NCBI RefSeq assembly: GCF_024362805.1
Contig: NZ_CP093299.1
Location: 434,001-498,000, forward strand
Length of the DNA stretch: 64,000 nt
Direction: 5' to 3'
Origin: Salipaludibacillus sp. LMS25
Lineage (GTDB): Bacteria > Bacillota > Bacilli > Bacillales > Salisediminibacteriaceae
Both the position numbers and the translations under genes were made by a program. Position 1 is the first letter of the stretch. Every line of letters starts with the position of its first letter. Below are positions 8,820 to 17,334 of this stretch, one piece after another. The notes beneath the pieces were generated by a model that saw only the letters and a list, made by a program, of their open reading frames with translations, had not been told where the DNA came from and did not search any database.

Positions 8820-9593
8820 ATGAAACAATTTTTGGTGTTACTAGCACTCCTATTATTGCTAACGACTTCCGGCTGTACCGTAGAGCGTTTAAATGACACG
8901 AACTCATTACAAGAGGTGACATCGATTGAAAAAGCTCCTGTTAGAATGGCCTTTCACTCCGCTCAAAATAAAGACGATTATACGGAAATCGCTTTTATGT
9001 TAGAACATATCGATGATAGTGATATAGATAGTGAAGATTATCAAATTCAATGGCCAAAATATATTTTAGATAATGAGGATATTGCGTATAAAGTGGAGGA
9101 CGTTGAAATAAGCGAGAACACCCTTTACGGCGAGCCTCTCAATAGCCATCAATTAGGGATTATCCTTCGTTTATCCCCTTCAATCCTGAAAGATAGGAAT
9201 AATCTTATGTTGCAAGTTCCTGTTTATGTGATTCCACGGCTTTTTGAAGAAGGTTATCCTTTTAATGTTAGAGAGTCACATGTGGAGCGTATCGTTACCG
9301 GTGACCTCGTCATTGAAGATATAAAAGTAGAGGATCGTGTAGTAGAATTTTATTTAATTGATAAACACCCCGATCATCAAGAACGGGATCTGTCTTTCTT
9401 GTTTAGTCGTATCCAAGATAATGAATCGATTTACCCATTATTCTCAACAATAGAACCTAACAGTGCCCATTCCTATGTGAAATTAGAATTTGCTCAACAA
9501 ATCTCACTACCAGTGCGCTTCTCTGTCGAAAGAACGACGATTGAACTTCCAGAATGGCGTTTCCCGTTTTCTATTCCTATAAACTTGGAATAA
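8820..9593 (+). CDS. Secreted lipoprotein of unknown function
   Basis: Not recognised. 257 residues with a lipoprotein signal: basic MKQF start, long Leu-rich core and lipobox TTSGC at about residues 15-19, so it should be anchored outside the membrane. The mature part is acidic and shows alternating hydrophobic residues (many predicted beta strands), with a repeated layout in the two halves (residues about 40-130 and 150-255), suggesting two related beta-sandwich domains. Start ATG 8820 follows AGAGGG. Monocistronic, ended by the hairpin at 9650. Confidence 0.8.
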   Translation: MKQFLVLLALLLLLTTSGCTVERLNDTNSLQEVTSIEKAPVRMAFHSAQNKDDYTEIAFMLEHIDDSDIDSEDYQIQWPKYILDNEDIAYKVEDVEISENTLYGEPLNSHQLGIILRLSPSILKDRNNLMLQVPVYVIPRLFEEGYPFNVRESHVERIVTGDLVIEDIKVEDRVVEFYLIDKHPDHQERDLSFLFSRIQDNESIYPLFSTIEPNSAHSYVKLEFAQQISLPVRFSVERTTIELPEWRFPFSIPINLE

Positions 9594-9649
9594 TGTTAAT
9601 CATAGCAGTACGACAAATTATATGGTTAGATTAACTTACTATCAACGTA

Positions 9650-9677
9650 AAAAGGCATCGACTGAGTCGATGCCTTT
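9650..9677. terminator. Bidirectional terminator
   Basis: AAAGGCATCGACT pairs with AGTCGATGCCTTT (perfect stem, tiny loop) with A and T runs on the two sides. It serves the lipoprotein gene on the + strand and the coat-like gene on the - strand, which converge here. Confidence 0.88.
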
Positions 9678-9694
9678 ATTCTTACACAGTCTGC

Positions 9695-10111
9695 TTACTC
9701 AAAATCATCATCATGTTCCTCAGGAATGTAACCTGTGGCAGGCATGACACCATGAGCTTGATGAGGCTGAGTCATCATGTGTTGCTGTCCTGAATGAGGT
9801 GGATACCCTCCATAAGCTTGCATATCCTGCCAGTTCATCTGCTGGGGGTATTGCCCCATTTGCATAGGTTGGTGCATTGGCATCGTGGTAGGTGCTTGGT
9901 AGAATGCACTCGGATCGTACCCACCTGGTCCCGGTTGCCCTACTCCCGCATGTGGGTAATGTGGTTGTTGGTGGTGCATCGGATAACCGTACATCGTCTG
10001 TCCTGGCATTATTCCTTGAGGCTGTTGCATCGGGTGCGCACTATGTCCCATCTGGTGCTGATGAGGCACGTAGGATGAAGGTGAAGCATTTTGGTTACAA
10101 TTGCACGCCAT
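9695..10111 (-). CDS. His/Met/Gln/Pro/Tyr-rich low-complexity protein, possible spore coat component
   Basis: 138 residues almost entirely of low complexity: repeated HQ, MQ, PQ, GYP and HPM units, an N-terminal MACNCNQN with two cysteines, and an acidic EEHDDDFE tail. No globular domain. A ribosome binding site (AAGGGG) precedes ATG 10111, and a terminator follows, so it is a real gene despite the composition. Composition resembles small Gln/Tyr/Pro-rich spore coat or coat-associated proteins of Bacillus; the many His and Met could also bind metal. The open frames on the opposite strand are shadows of the same composition. Function inferred only from composition. Confidence 0.7.
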   Translation of the reverse strand: MACNCNQNASPSSYVPHQHQMGHSAHPMQQPQGIMPGQTMYGYPMHHQQPHYPHAGVGQPGPGGYDPSAFYQAPTTMPMHQPMQMGQYPQQMNWQDMQAYGGYPPHSGQQHMMTQPHQAHGVMPATGYIPEEHDDDFE

Positions 10112-10323
10112 GATTAAACCCCTTTCTTTAATTTAACTTCTCTTATTAAGCTGACACACTTCATAGTATGAAAAGGGCGTATAAATGTGCATATGTTTAG
10201 GAAATTAGCCGTGCCGAACCACAGTTTACGTAAGTGTCAGACCTTTAACTCATCAATTATCGAACAGTCACACTACACATAGTTAATCATAATTCTGCTT
10301 TCCGGTATGAATCTACACTGTTT

Positions 10324-10483
10324 ATAAAGCTAAGCTTCAATCAGTGGGAGTTTTCCTTCATCCCCCACTGATTGATAGTTTAACTTATGGGACCTTTAGG
10401 GGCAGTTTATCCCCCACCTAAACGTTTCGATCTTCTTAAGTTTTGAGGTGGGGGTTTTACTGACCCTTAAGAGTGGGATAAAA
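10324..10483 (+). repeat. Family-A palindromic element, copy A1 (full length)
   Basis: Full two-hairpin form. Hairpin 1: TCAATCAGTGGGAG with CCCCACTGATTGA. Hairpin 2: CTTTAGGGGCAG plus CCCCCACCTAAAC pair with GTTTTGAGGTGGGGG plus the CTGACCCTTAAG arm. Flanked by ATAAA on both sides. It ends 2 bases from the stop codon of the flavin reductase gene. The remainder of the 10112-10323 gap holds only the coat-like gene's upstream region. Confidence 0.92.
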
Positions 10484-10484
10484 T

Positions 10485-11069
10485 TCACGCGGACACATTT
10501 TTAGAAAATTCACGAGTTGATTGCAGCATTTTTTCTCGTGTTTCCTTCGAGGCTTGAATCACATCTCCAAAATGTAAAACACCATCTAACGTTATACCGC
10601 AAAATTGAAAAATACTTTTATCAATTAATTCTACAGTATGATTATAGAGACCAGAATTGTTAAATTCACTCGCTGGCGTTCCTGTAGTAAAGATAAGTGA
10701 AGCTTTTTTATCCTTTAATAGGGGAATAGGCTTTTCACCTTCTAATTCATAAGCGAAGCCGTAAGAAAATACCCGATCTATATAGCCCTTACCTATAGCT
10801 GGGAAGCCCCCCCACCAAAGAGGAAAAATAAAAATAAGCCTGTCTGCTTGACGAACCTTTTCATGTTCCTGGACGATGATTGGTGAATAACTTCCTTGTA
10901 AACTCGCTTCATATTCCTTCTTTGACAATTGGGGATTAAACCAATCCATACTCAATTTCGATATGGTTACATTGTGATCTTTATGTTCTAATTGAGTAGT
11001 TAGTTCTCGTAAAATCGCCCCATTAAAACTATCCTCGGAAGGGTGCATAAAAATAATAAAATAATTCAT
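10485..11069 (-). CDS. NAD(P)H:quinone oxidoreductase / flavodoxin-fold reductase
   Basis: Flavodoxin-like fold enzyme of the MdaB/KefG/YwrO group: FMN or FAD-dependent two-electron reduction of quinones or similar compounds, cytoplasmic. The N-terminal MHPSEDSFNGAI (about residues 8-19) binds the flavin phosphate and IFIFPLWWGGFPAIGKGYIDR (about 79-99, family hallmark WWGxPA) lines the flavin ring; TTGTPASEFN is the second flavin loop. Length 194 is standard. It sits 14 bases downstream of the FixH-like gene on the same strand, suggesting one transcript. Confidence 0.88.
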   Translation of the reverse strand: MNYFIIFMHPSEDSFNGAILRELTTQLEHKDHNVTISKLSMDWFNPQLSKKEYEASLQGSYSPIIVQEHEKVRQADRLIFIFPLWWGGFPAIGKGYIDRVFSYGFAYELEGEKPIPLLKDKKASLIFTTGTPASEFNNSGLYNHTVELIDKSIFQFCGITLDGVLHFGDVIQASKETREKMLQSTREFSKNVSA

Positions 11070-11083
11070 TTCTCAAGCCTCCT

Positions 11084-11521
11084 CTAATGATTAGGAACTT
11101 CTCCACTATCCGCATCAAAACCTCTCATATAATCGTCAGCCATGTCACCTTGAGCATGAATGTGAAATCTTTCAGTAGTTTCTTCATCCTCTAATAAAAT
11201 AGTCACGTCCACGTACCACTCTCCCTCCATTGCAAGGGGTAATACTACAGAATAAATACCTTCATCATCCATTTTCATCGTTCCGGTCATTGGATGATTC
11301 ATTCTTTCCATATTAATATGTATTTGCACGTTATCCGCTTCGACAGGTTCACCCGTTTTATCCTTTAACGCGACTTCAAAAGTGTGAAATTCCCCTGTTG
11401 TAAACGTATCACCTTCCTGTAAAAGTGCTACTGTTACATCAGATAAAGCGGTCGTCCTACAACCAACTATTAATACTGTGATGATAATGGTAATTGTCAT
11501 GAAATTGACGATTTTAAACAT
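11084..11521 (-). CDS. FixH/YtkA-like lipoprotein
   Basis: 145-residue lipoprotein: one N-terminal hydrophobic segment ending in lipobox LIVGC, then a single beta-sandwich domain of the YtkA/FixH type (about residues 28-130), recognisable by the DKTGEPV, HINMERMNHPMTG and EGIYSVVLPLAMEGEWYVDVTI strand pattern. The Met/His pair HINMERMNHPM suggests copper-related chemistry, as in other YtkA-like proteins associated with oxidase assembly. Divergent from the TlpA/CcdA pair, which also points to extracytoplasmic redox or metal delivery. Exact role unknown. Confidence 0.78.
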   Translation of the reverse strand: MFKIVNFMTITIIITVLIVGCRTTALSDVTVALLQEGDTFTTGEFHTFEVALKDKTGEPVEADNVQIHINMERMNHPMTGTMKMDDEGIYSVVLPLAMEGEWYVDVTILLEDEETTERFHIHAQGDMADDYMRGFDADSGEVPNH

Positions 11522-11632
11522 TCTCCTCTTCCCCTCTATCAGATAAGATAAAACTATCTTTATTATATAAAAGGTTAGGTTTTACTGCCATCTTTTAACG
11601 TGATGTTAGCTCAAATTGGGGGGTTGAGAAAA

Positions 11633-12160
11633 TTGAACAAAATTGGGGTTATTTTAATTGTTTTCATATTAGCAGGTATGGGATATACAGCTTATTCATT
11701 TTTTTTCAATAACAGTTCAGAAAACGTCACAATAGTAGACAGAATTAACGGTGAAGAACCAATCAACCTTGAGAATTATATTGGTCAGAAAAAGACGATT
11801 TTGCAGTTTGTCGCTGTTCCATGTGAATGTTGTAGTTACTCCATGCCATTTATTCAAGAATTTATTGAAAAGCAAAGTGAAATTGAGGTTATTACTATCG
11901 TCTTTTATGGAAAAGAAAGAGAAATCCTTGATAAATTTGAGAATGAATACAATGCGACTCACTTGTGGGGGGTTGATGCTAAACGGGATGTAGCTAACTA
12001 TTATAATATTTCAGTCTCTCCAACTTATGTGTTTTTCGATGAAAAGGGGAACAAATTAGGAACTCATCCATATATTATCGCTACAAGCGAAGAACTAGGG
12101 CAACGGTATGAAGAAGCATATGAATCTTATCATAATGAAAGAGAGACAGATAACGAATGA
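11633..12160 (+). CDS. Membrane-anchored thioredoxin-like protein (TlpA/ResA type) with CECC active site
   Basis: Extracytoplasmic thiol-disulfide protein: N-terminal membrane anchor (about residues 2-24) followed by a thioredoxin fold with a cis-proline loop VSPTYVFFD. I chose TTG 11633, 9 bases after a GGGGGG binding site; an in-frame GTG at 11600 lacks one. The active site reads VPCECCSYS: a CXXC whose inner position holds a third cysteine and which lacks the usual Trp before the first Cys. The stop codon overlaps the start of ccdA (ATGA), so the pair is translationally coupled and CcdA is its likely electron donor. Confidence 0.85.
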   Translation: MNKIGVILIVFILAGMGYTAYSFFFNNSSENVTIVDRINGEEPINLENYIGQKKTILQFVAVPCECCSYSMPFIQEFIEKQSEIEVITIVFYGKEREILDKFENEYNATHLWGVDAKRDVANYYNISVSPTYVFFDEKGNKLGTHPYIIATSEELGQRYEEAYESYHNERETDNE

Positions 12161-12852
12161 CTATCTGGCTAGCTTTCTCGGCGGGATTTTTATCATTCGC
12201 TTCAGCTTGTATACTTCCCCTTATTCCTAGCTATATTGCTGTCATTACAGGAATTTCCCTAACTGATTTACAAAGTAAGAAAGCAGAAAGGTTTAAAATC
12301 ATTCCTCGGACATTAGCCTTTGTAGTAGGATTAATTATCCCTTTGCTGTTAATAGGGATGGGAGCAACAGCAGCCGGGAATTTATTTACACCTGCCTTTT
12401 CTGATTTTCTGTCCCGTTTTTTTGGATTCATCGTCATTTTATTTGGCTTTCATTTATTAGGCCTGCTCAAATTTCAATTGTTTAATAAGGATATTCGGTT
12501 TCATAAAGCATTTCAAAAAAAAGGTGGGCTTATTAGTATCGCTCTAATGGGCATGGCCTTTGGTTTTGGATGGACGCCATGTATTGGGCCAATGCTAAGT
12601 TCCATTTTAATTATGGCTGCAGACTCAGAAACAATTTGGCAAGGCGGGGGCCTTTTAAGTGTATATGGCCTGGGCCTCGGTATGCCGTTTATAATAATTG
12701 GCATTGCAGGAAGCACCAGTCTTACTTTCTTAAAATTTCTACAAAAGCATCTGAACGTCATATCCGTCATAAGTGGGGGGATTTTAATCATTCTAGGACT
12801 ACTGTTAGTCACAGGAAATATGGCTTACATTACCCCAACGGTGAACTTATAA
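12157..12852 (+). CDS. ccdA: CcdA-type thiol-disulfide membrane electron carrier
   Basis: Moves reducing equivalents from cytoplasmic thioredoxin across the membrane to an extracytoplasmic thioredoxin-like partner, here the TlpA-like protein encoded immediately upstream. 231 residues with about six membrane segments; the two redox cysteines are in SACILPLIPSY (residue about 14) and GWTPCIGPMLSS (about residue 140), each next to the family prolines. Length and motifs fit CcdA/DsbD-beta. ATG overlaps the upstream stop by 4 bases (ATGA). An imperfect terminator follows. Confidence 0.92.
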   Translation: MTIWLAFSAGFLSFASACILPLIPSYIAVITGISLTDLQSKKAERFKIIPRTLAFVVGLIIPLLLIGMGATAAGNLFTPAFSDFLSRFFGFIVILFGFHLLGLLKFQLFNKDIRFHKAFQKKGGLISIALMGMAFGFGWTPCIGPMLSSILIMAADSETIWQGGGLLSVYGLGLGMPFIIIGIAGSTSLTFLKFLQKHLNVISVISGGILIILGLLLVTGNMAYITPTVNL

Positions 12853-12922
12853 GCAAGGGAATAATCGTCACTCATTAACTTTTAATGACGAAAAGACAAA
12901 GGTAAGCCACTCACATAACATT

Positions 12923-12970
12923 AAGGTTATTTACGCCGACAACTATCGGGAAGTAAGTGACCTTTTTTAT
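12923..12970 (+). terminator. Imperfect terminator after ccdA
   Basis: AAGGTTATTTAC pairs imperfectly with GTAAGTGACCTT, followed by TTTTT. Confidence 0.6.
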
Positions 12971-13199
12971 TATAGTGAACATTTGTGCTTATTTAATATC
13001 ACTCGCTCATTTAAAAACACGAACAATACGTCATGCTCCAATATTTAAGATACTGTCTCTGTTTATGTGAAGATGTATACTAGAATATATCCTGCTATTA
13101 GTTTTACTCTTACGTAAACCTATTATGAAGGTGATCATTCAGCATTATTTATTTTCCAAAAGTAACAAAGGGGTCCTATTAAATTCAAATGAGCCTTAA

Positions 13200-13440
13200 T
13201 TATGCTGGGGTTCTAATAGGCTTATCAAAGTAAAACCTTGCACTAAATCTACGAGCGGCTCAACTGTTGCAAATTGTCAGCTGTTCTCACCCCTTCAGCC
13301 AGTAATACGATACCTAGTTGTTGTGAAATTTTTCGCAAGTATTTAGTATCATTTGCTTTTCCACGCACTTAAATGACACTGTACAGTTACATCTTGTTTT
13401 TTTAGCGTCCTAGAGAGACTATAAAACTTCTGTTCGTCTT
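13200..13440 (-). pseudogene. Remnant of an EAL-domain (c-di-GMP phosphodiesterase-like) gene
   Basis: On the - strand, frame pieces read KYLRKISQQLGIVLLAEGVR, then TADNLQQL, and after a frameshift VQGFYFDKPIRT. These match in order the C-terminal part of EAL domains: the helix before the conserved EGV(E/R)T, and the final QGF-F-KP signature. At least two frameshifts and in-frame stops interrupt it, and no N-terminal EAL, GGDEF or start is found. The flanking 12971-13199 stretch carries no other recognisable feature. I read it as a decayed gene end. Confidence 0.75.
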
Positions 13441-13501
13441 TCATCAAAATTGGAGATTTGATATGATGGCGGTATACAATTGAAATAGGAGGCGATGAGT
13501 T

Positions 13502-13792
13502 GTGATTTTATCAAAAAATGAGGTTCAAGCTAGCTTAAGGGATTCTCAAGAGTGGGAGCTTGAAAATGACACTTGGATAAAAAAACAATACAACCTACCA
13601 ACTTTCCCAAAAGCAATGCAATTCGTTAATGAAGTGGCTAATCTGGCAGAAGACCGTCAGCATCACCCTTACATGATTATTGATCACACGACTGTCACGA
13701 TTAAATTAAGTACCCTTGAAGAAGATGGATTAACACAGAAAGATTTTGAATCAGCTCACGCATACGATCGAACATACTTACGCTATATTTAA
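13502..13792 (+). CDS. Pterin-4-alpha-carbinolamine dehydratase
   Basis: Small cytoplasmic enzyme dehydrating 4a-hydroxytetrahydrobiopterin in pterin recycling; in bacteria lacking aromatic amino acid hydroxylases it may act as a molybdopterin- or folate-linked accessory protein. 96 residues, standard length. The active-site run AEDRQHHPYMIIDHTTVTIK (about residues 49-68) carries the family (E/D)xxxHHP signature and the later His; AHAYDRTY is near the C-terminus. Start is GTG 13502 behind AGGAGG; an ATG at 13495 is out of frame. Stands alone, followed by a bidirectional terminator. Confidence 0.93.
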   Translation: MILSKNEVQASLRDSQEWELENDTWIKKQYNLPTFPKAMQFVNEVANLAEDRQHHPYMIIDHTTVTIKLSTLEEDGLTQKDFESAHAYDRTYLRYI

Positions 13793-13951
13793 TGCTTAGT
13801 TGTGAAAAAACGGCTCGAGCTCGATTAATATCACATGCCAAACCAACCACACTTTATATAGACAAGTAAGTCCTTTACATCCGCTAGCTTTCGTTGCCAC
13901 ATTTCAACGATAACCTGTAATTCTATTGACTTCCTGGCTAAAATATCACTC

Positions 13952-13987
13952 AAAAAGGCTCCCAAGTTTCTATGGTGAGCCCTTTTT
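13952..13987. terminator. Bidirectional terminator between pterin dehydratase and arsC
   Basis: CAAAAAGGCTC and GAGCCCTTTTT form the stem, with A and T runs outside; the two flanking genes converge here. Confidence 0.8.
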
Positions 13988-14005
13988 CAATCGTGAGATA
14001 TTCAT

Positions 14006-14425
14006 CTACTGGCCTGTTTCTTTAAATCTTTTAATTCGTTCTCCTATTTCATCTCTCACAGTTTGAAAAACATGCCATTTCTCTTCTTCTGTTCCTTCAG
14101 CTTTAGCCGGGTCGTCAAATCCCCAATGGACACGATCCTTATTTTTAGGTGTAGCTGGACAGACATCATTGGCATGACCGCATAAAGTCACGACTAAGTC
14201 AGCTTTTTCAAGTAAATCTTGATCAATGATATCTGACGTTTGATTAGAAATATCGATCCCTACTTCATTCATTGCTTTAACTGCTTTCGGATTCACACCG
14301 TGTGCTTCAATACCAGCTGAATAAACATCCCACTTATCACCTAAGTAATGTTTTCCCCAAGCTTCAGCCATTTGACTTCTGCAAGAATTGCCTGTACATA
14401 AAAAATAAATAATAGGTTTTGTCAT
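14006..14425 (-). CDS. arsC: Thioredoxin-coupled arsenate reductase
   Basis: Reduces arsenate to arsenite in the cytoplasm by a triple-cysteine relay, with thioredoxin as final reductant. Low-molecular-weight phosphatase fold: P-loop C10-TGNSC-R16-S, with relay cysteines C82 and C89 in LCGHANDVC, all at the positions of B. subtilis and S. aureus ArsC. 139 residues, normal. No arsR, arsB or acr3 neighbour is present, so it is a solitary copy; an adjacent ars operon element is not seen in the window. Confidence 0.95.
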   Translation of the reverse strand: MTKPIIYFLCTGNSCRSQMAEAWGKHYLGDKWDVYSAGIEAHGVNPKAVKAMNEVGIDISNQTSDIIDQDLLEKADLVVTLCGHANDVCPATPKNKDRVHWGFDDPAKAEGTEEEKWHVFQTVRDEIGERIKRFKETGQ

Positions 14426-14514
14426 TTTGGTGCCTCCTACTCATTATATAAGATTTCACTTATATATTAACATATCTCCTCACACTTCAAAAGATTAATG
14501 ACTGTTCTTAAATA

Positions 14515-14934
14515 TTAAGAGTTTGTAAATGCCTGTACATTGAGATCACAAGGTCGACAGGGCCTCTTCACTTTTAAAAAATGACTGTCACACCGACAGT
14601 CCGATGAGCCTATTTTGTTCACTTCTACCGTCCCACTTGTTGCCTTTTGTACCAATGCTTTAAGGGCGCATTCTCCCTCTCCGAAAGGAAGGGTAAACAC
14701 ACTTAGCCATTCGGTATATTCTCTTATATAATCTATGTGCCAATGCTTTCTTTTTTCCAATTTATAATGCCTCTCAACACGCCTCCGGATATTTTTTTTT
14801 GCACTTCCAATATAGACGTAAAATCCTTCTGAAAAATAGACTTCTCTTTTCCCTATATGGATGTGAGCGTTGTTACAAAGTTTCAGATTAAGGACATACA
14901 ATTGGTGGTTATCATCTATCATGCCAATCGTCAT
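14515..14934 (-). CDS. DUF123 / GIY-YIG (Uri superfamily) nuclease-like protein
   Basis: 139 residues. YVLNLKL, then GFYVYIGSA (variant GIY-YIG core), RRRVERHY and KHWHIDYI, in that order, are the hallmarks of the DUF123 family in the Uri/GIY-YIG nuclease superfamily. A cysteine cluster near the C-terminus (SDCRCDSHFL, KRPCRPC) may bind a metal. The family is implicated by homology in DNA processing or repair; biochemical function is not established here. Lies between arsC and pcp on the same strand with short gaps. Confidence 0.85.
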   Translation of the reverse strand: MTIGMIDDNHQLYVLNLKLCNNAHIHIGKREVYFSEGFYVYIGSAKKNIRRRVERHYKLEKRKHWHIDYIREYTEWLSVFTLPFGEGECALKALVQKATSGTVEVNKIGSSDCRCDSHFLKVKRPCRPCDLNVQAFTNS

Positions 14935-14985
14935 ATTATCGATCCCCTTTTAATCTCTCATTTGCATGAAAAAGGTCATGATATC

Positions 14986-15606
14986 CTACTTCACTAATGT
15001 TTTAATAATCACGTTTAATGCTTTTTGTTGTGTTTCAATAGCCATTGTTGGTAAGGTTGGATTATTTACTGCCATGTCAGGAGTAGCCGGAACATGGATA
15101 AACCCAGCCTGTATATTCATGTCAGCCACTTTAATGGTATATAAAAGGGAATATAAAGTCGTGTTACATATGTAGGTACCCGCACTATTCGAAATATGAG
15201 CTGGGATAGACTCCTCTCTTAAAGCATTATATAGGCGCCTTAACGGAAGCGTAGCAAGCAACCCGTCAGGACCACCTTCAACAATAAATCTATCAACAGG
15301 CCGATCCCCATTATTATCTCCTTGTTGGCCTTCACCACCTGAATCTTGAATATTTATGGCGATCCTTTCAAGGTTTATAGCTGATCTGCCAGCAGCTACG
15401 CCTAAACATATTACGAAGTCTGGTTGATACTCCTCTACTTTCTTCATTAAATGTACGTCACATTCCTTATAAACAACTGGGAGTACTACTGTCTCTACTT
15501 CCACGTGTTCACCGAGATCCAACTTGGACACCCAGTTAACTAAATCACTAGTTGGATTTCGGGTCATGCCACCAAATGGCTCAAAGCCACTAATCAATAG
15601 TCGCAA
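14986..15606 (-). CDS. pcp: Pyroglutamyl-peptidase I
   Basis: Cytoplasmic cysteine peptidase (family C15) that removes N-terminal pyroglutamate. The sequence opens with LISGFEPFGG, typical of the family, and has the triad E80 (GRSAINLERIA), C147 (SAGTYICNT) and H171 (GFIHVPATPD). 206 residues, normal for Bacillus Pcp. The start is TTG at 15606: an in-frame stop lies two codons upstream, and GGAAAGGA precedes it. A nearby ATG is out of frame. Confidence 0.95.
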   Translation of the reverse strand: MRLLISGFEPFGGMTRNPTSDLVNWVSKLDLGEHVEVETVVLPVVYKECDVHLMKKVEEYQPDFVICLGVAAGRSAINLERIAINIQDSGGEGQQGDNNGDRPVDRFIVEGGPDGLLATLPLRRLYNALREESIPAHISNSAGTYICNTTLYSLLYTIKVADMNIQAGFIHVPATPDMAVNNPTLPTMAIETQQKALNVIIKTLVK

Positions 15607-15835
15607 ATCTCATCACGTCCTTTCCTCTCTATTTTCTGCTTCTATGTCTTAAATTGCAAGCATATCATATAGACTTCTACTGTATATGACACTTAAAGAG
15701 TACATTATCAACTATACGAAAATGTAATAAAATCTTCTTTATTTAAGTGTCCTGCTTATTTTCCATATGATAGGATTAGCATATAACCTGTAATTAACAT
15801 CTATGAGATAGCAACCATTAGGGGGTGGAGAGGCT

Positions 15836-16552
15836 ATGCCTGTCGCTGATAAAAAAATGGATCGTCAGTCATTTTATGATTTGATCCCTGAATCAATACA
15901 ACAACTGTTAGTTAAAGAAGGAACTGAAGTCTCTGCAAACAAAGACAGTATTGTCTTTTATGAAGGCGAGGTGCCTAAACATATTTATTTTATTCTAGAA
16001 GGCCAAGTAAGACTTACTAAAACATCTGCAGAAGGGAAAGTCTTTTTCCTGCAAAAGAAAAAACAATATGACCTTCTTGGTGAACTGAGCATCTTTAATT
16101 CATTAAAATATCAATATAACGCTGAGGTCATACAAGACGCTTTACTGCTGCGTTTCACTTGTAACCAATTAGAACGTCTTCTCATCGCTCATGAAGAATT
16201 AGCGGTAGCATATATGAGATGGCTCTCAAAAGAAAATCAGGTCATGATGGCCCAATTTAGAGATCTTGTTTTTTGCGGAAAACAAGGCGCTGTTTTTTCT
16301 ATTTTAGTGAGACTATCTAATGAATATGGTCAACCGGTCTCTCAAGGAATTCTCATTAATCGTAAAATAACAAATCAAGAACTAGCTAATTACGTCGGGG
16401 CCACAAGAGAAAGCATCAATAGAATTTTAAAAAGGCTTATTAAACAAAAAATCCTCTCCGTAAACACTAAATACATTACAATTCACGATTTAGCGTTCTT
16501 ACAAGCCCACCTGCGCTGTAAACATTGTCCCTTTGAGGAATGTACAATCTAA
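15836..16552 (+). CDS. fnr: Fnr-type oxygen-sensing Crp family regulator
   Basis: Crp/Fnr activator: cyclic-nucleotide-binding-like sensor domain (about residues 20-130), dimer helix, and a C-terminal helix-turn-helix (about 170-215; YVGATRESINRILKRLIKQ is the recognition helix). Its last residues carry C228-X2-C231-X4-C236, the C-terminal [4Fe-4S] ligand motif of Bacillus Fnr, and D143 sits where B. subtilis uses an aspartate as fourth ligand. This separates it from FnrS/ArcR-like proteins and from E. coli Fnr (N-terminal cysteines). Strong ribosome binding site AGGGGGTGG. No nar or arf gene adjoins. Upstream 15607-15835 shows no clear TGTGA-N6-TCACA site. Confidence 0.9.
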   Translation: MPVADKKMDRQSFYDLIPESIQQLLVKEGTEVSANKDSIVFYEGEVPKHIYFILEGQVRLTKTSAEGKVFFLQKKKQYDLLGELSIFNSLKYQYNAEVIQDALLLRFTCNQLERLLIAHEELAVAYMRWLSKENQVMMAQFRDLVFCGKQGAVFSILVRLSNEYGQPVSQGILINRKITNQELANYVGATRESINRILKRLIKQKILSVNTKYITIHDLAFLQAHLRCKHCPFEECTI

Positions 16553-16571
16553 CACTTCGTTAATTTATCTG

Positions 16572-16601
16572 TGAGTCCTTATTATGACGAGGGCTCTTTT
16601 T
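16572..16601 (+). terminator. Terminator after fnr
   Basis: GAGTCC and GGGCTC form a short stem (one G-T pair) followed by TTTTT. Confidence 0.65.
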
Positions 16602-16701
16602 AGCTTGACCACAAACACTAAACAGAGATCCATCTAAAAAAACGAGACGGGTATACATACTTGTCTCGTTTAATTCATCCTGTATCATGTTTAAAATCTC
16701 A

Positions 16702-17322
16702 TCATTGTTTTTTATCGTGTGATTCTCGTACTTCTAGTCCTCTCACGAATAACGTGACACTTTCTTCTATAAAAGTTTCCAAAGACAAATGCGACACTTT
16801 TTGGCCACCTAGATGGCGCGCCATAAAGAAACCTAAATTCATCCACAAAAAATTCATTGCATGAGCTTCTACATTACAAGCTATCATCTTCCCTCGTTTC
16901 TGCATCTCTTTAAAATAATCTACTAAGTACAGTTTTAACCTTTTAGGATTTTCAGATAGTTGTTCACCAATAAAAGGATGGGTGTGTCTTTCTTGATACG
17001 AGAGAAGTACCATTTTATAATTATACTGGTTATACTTATGATAAGTTTCGCTTACTCTCTTTAAATCATCCTTCAAATTATAGGTCACATGATCAAATAA
17101 TATGGCTTTCATATCAATTAAGTAAGAGTGTGTTTCAACTGCTCTCTCTAAAAGAGTTTGTTTTGTACCAAAATGTCTAAACAGAGTCATTTCACTAAAT
17201 CCAGATTCTGCAGCAATTTCTTTCGTCGTCACTGCTTTAAACCCTTTTTTCTCCATGAGATCAATCGCTGTTTCTAATATTATCTCTTCCGTTGTCATCG
17301 TGACATTATTCGTATTAACCAT
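16702..17322 (-). CDS. TetR/AcrR family transcriptional regulator
   Basis: N-terminal TetR helix-turn-helix at about residues 12-58 (TTKEIAAESGFSEMTLFRHFGTK is the classical signature), with an all-helical ligand domain after it. I chose ATG 17322, 8 bases after AGGTGG; GTG codons at 17334/17331 overlap that binding site. 206 residues. No operator palindrome and no divergent target gene is obvious: the next gene upstream (17680) is on the same strand. Target unknown. Confidence 0.88.
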   Translation of the reverse strand: MVNTNNVTMTTEEIILETAIDLMEKKGFKAVTTKEIAAESGFSEMTLFRHFGTKQTLLERAVETHSYLIDMKAILFDHVTYNLKDDLKRVSETYHKYNQYNYKMVLLSYQERHTHPFIGEQLSENPKRLKLYLVDYFKEMQKRGKMIACNVEAHAMNFLWMNLGFFMARHLGGQKVSHLSLETFIEESVTLFVRGLEVRESHDKKQ

Positions 17323-17334
17323 TGAACTCACCAC

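Noticed and set aside
15607..15835. Fnr box upstream of fnr
   Set aside because: No convincing TGTGA-N6-TCACA palindrome is present.
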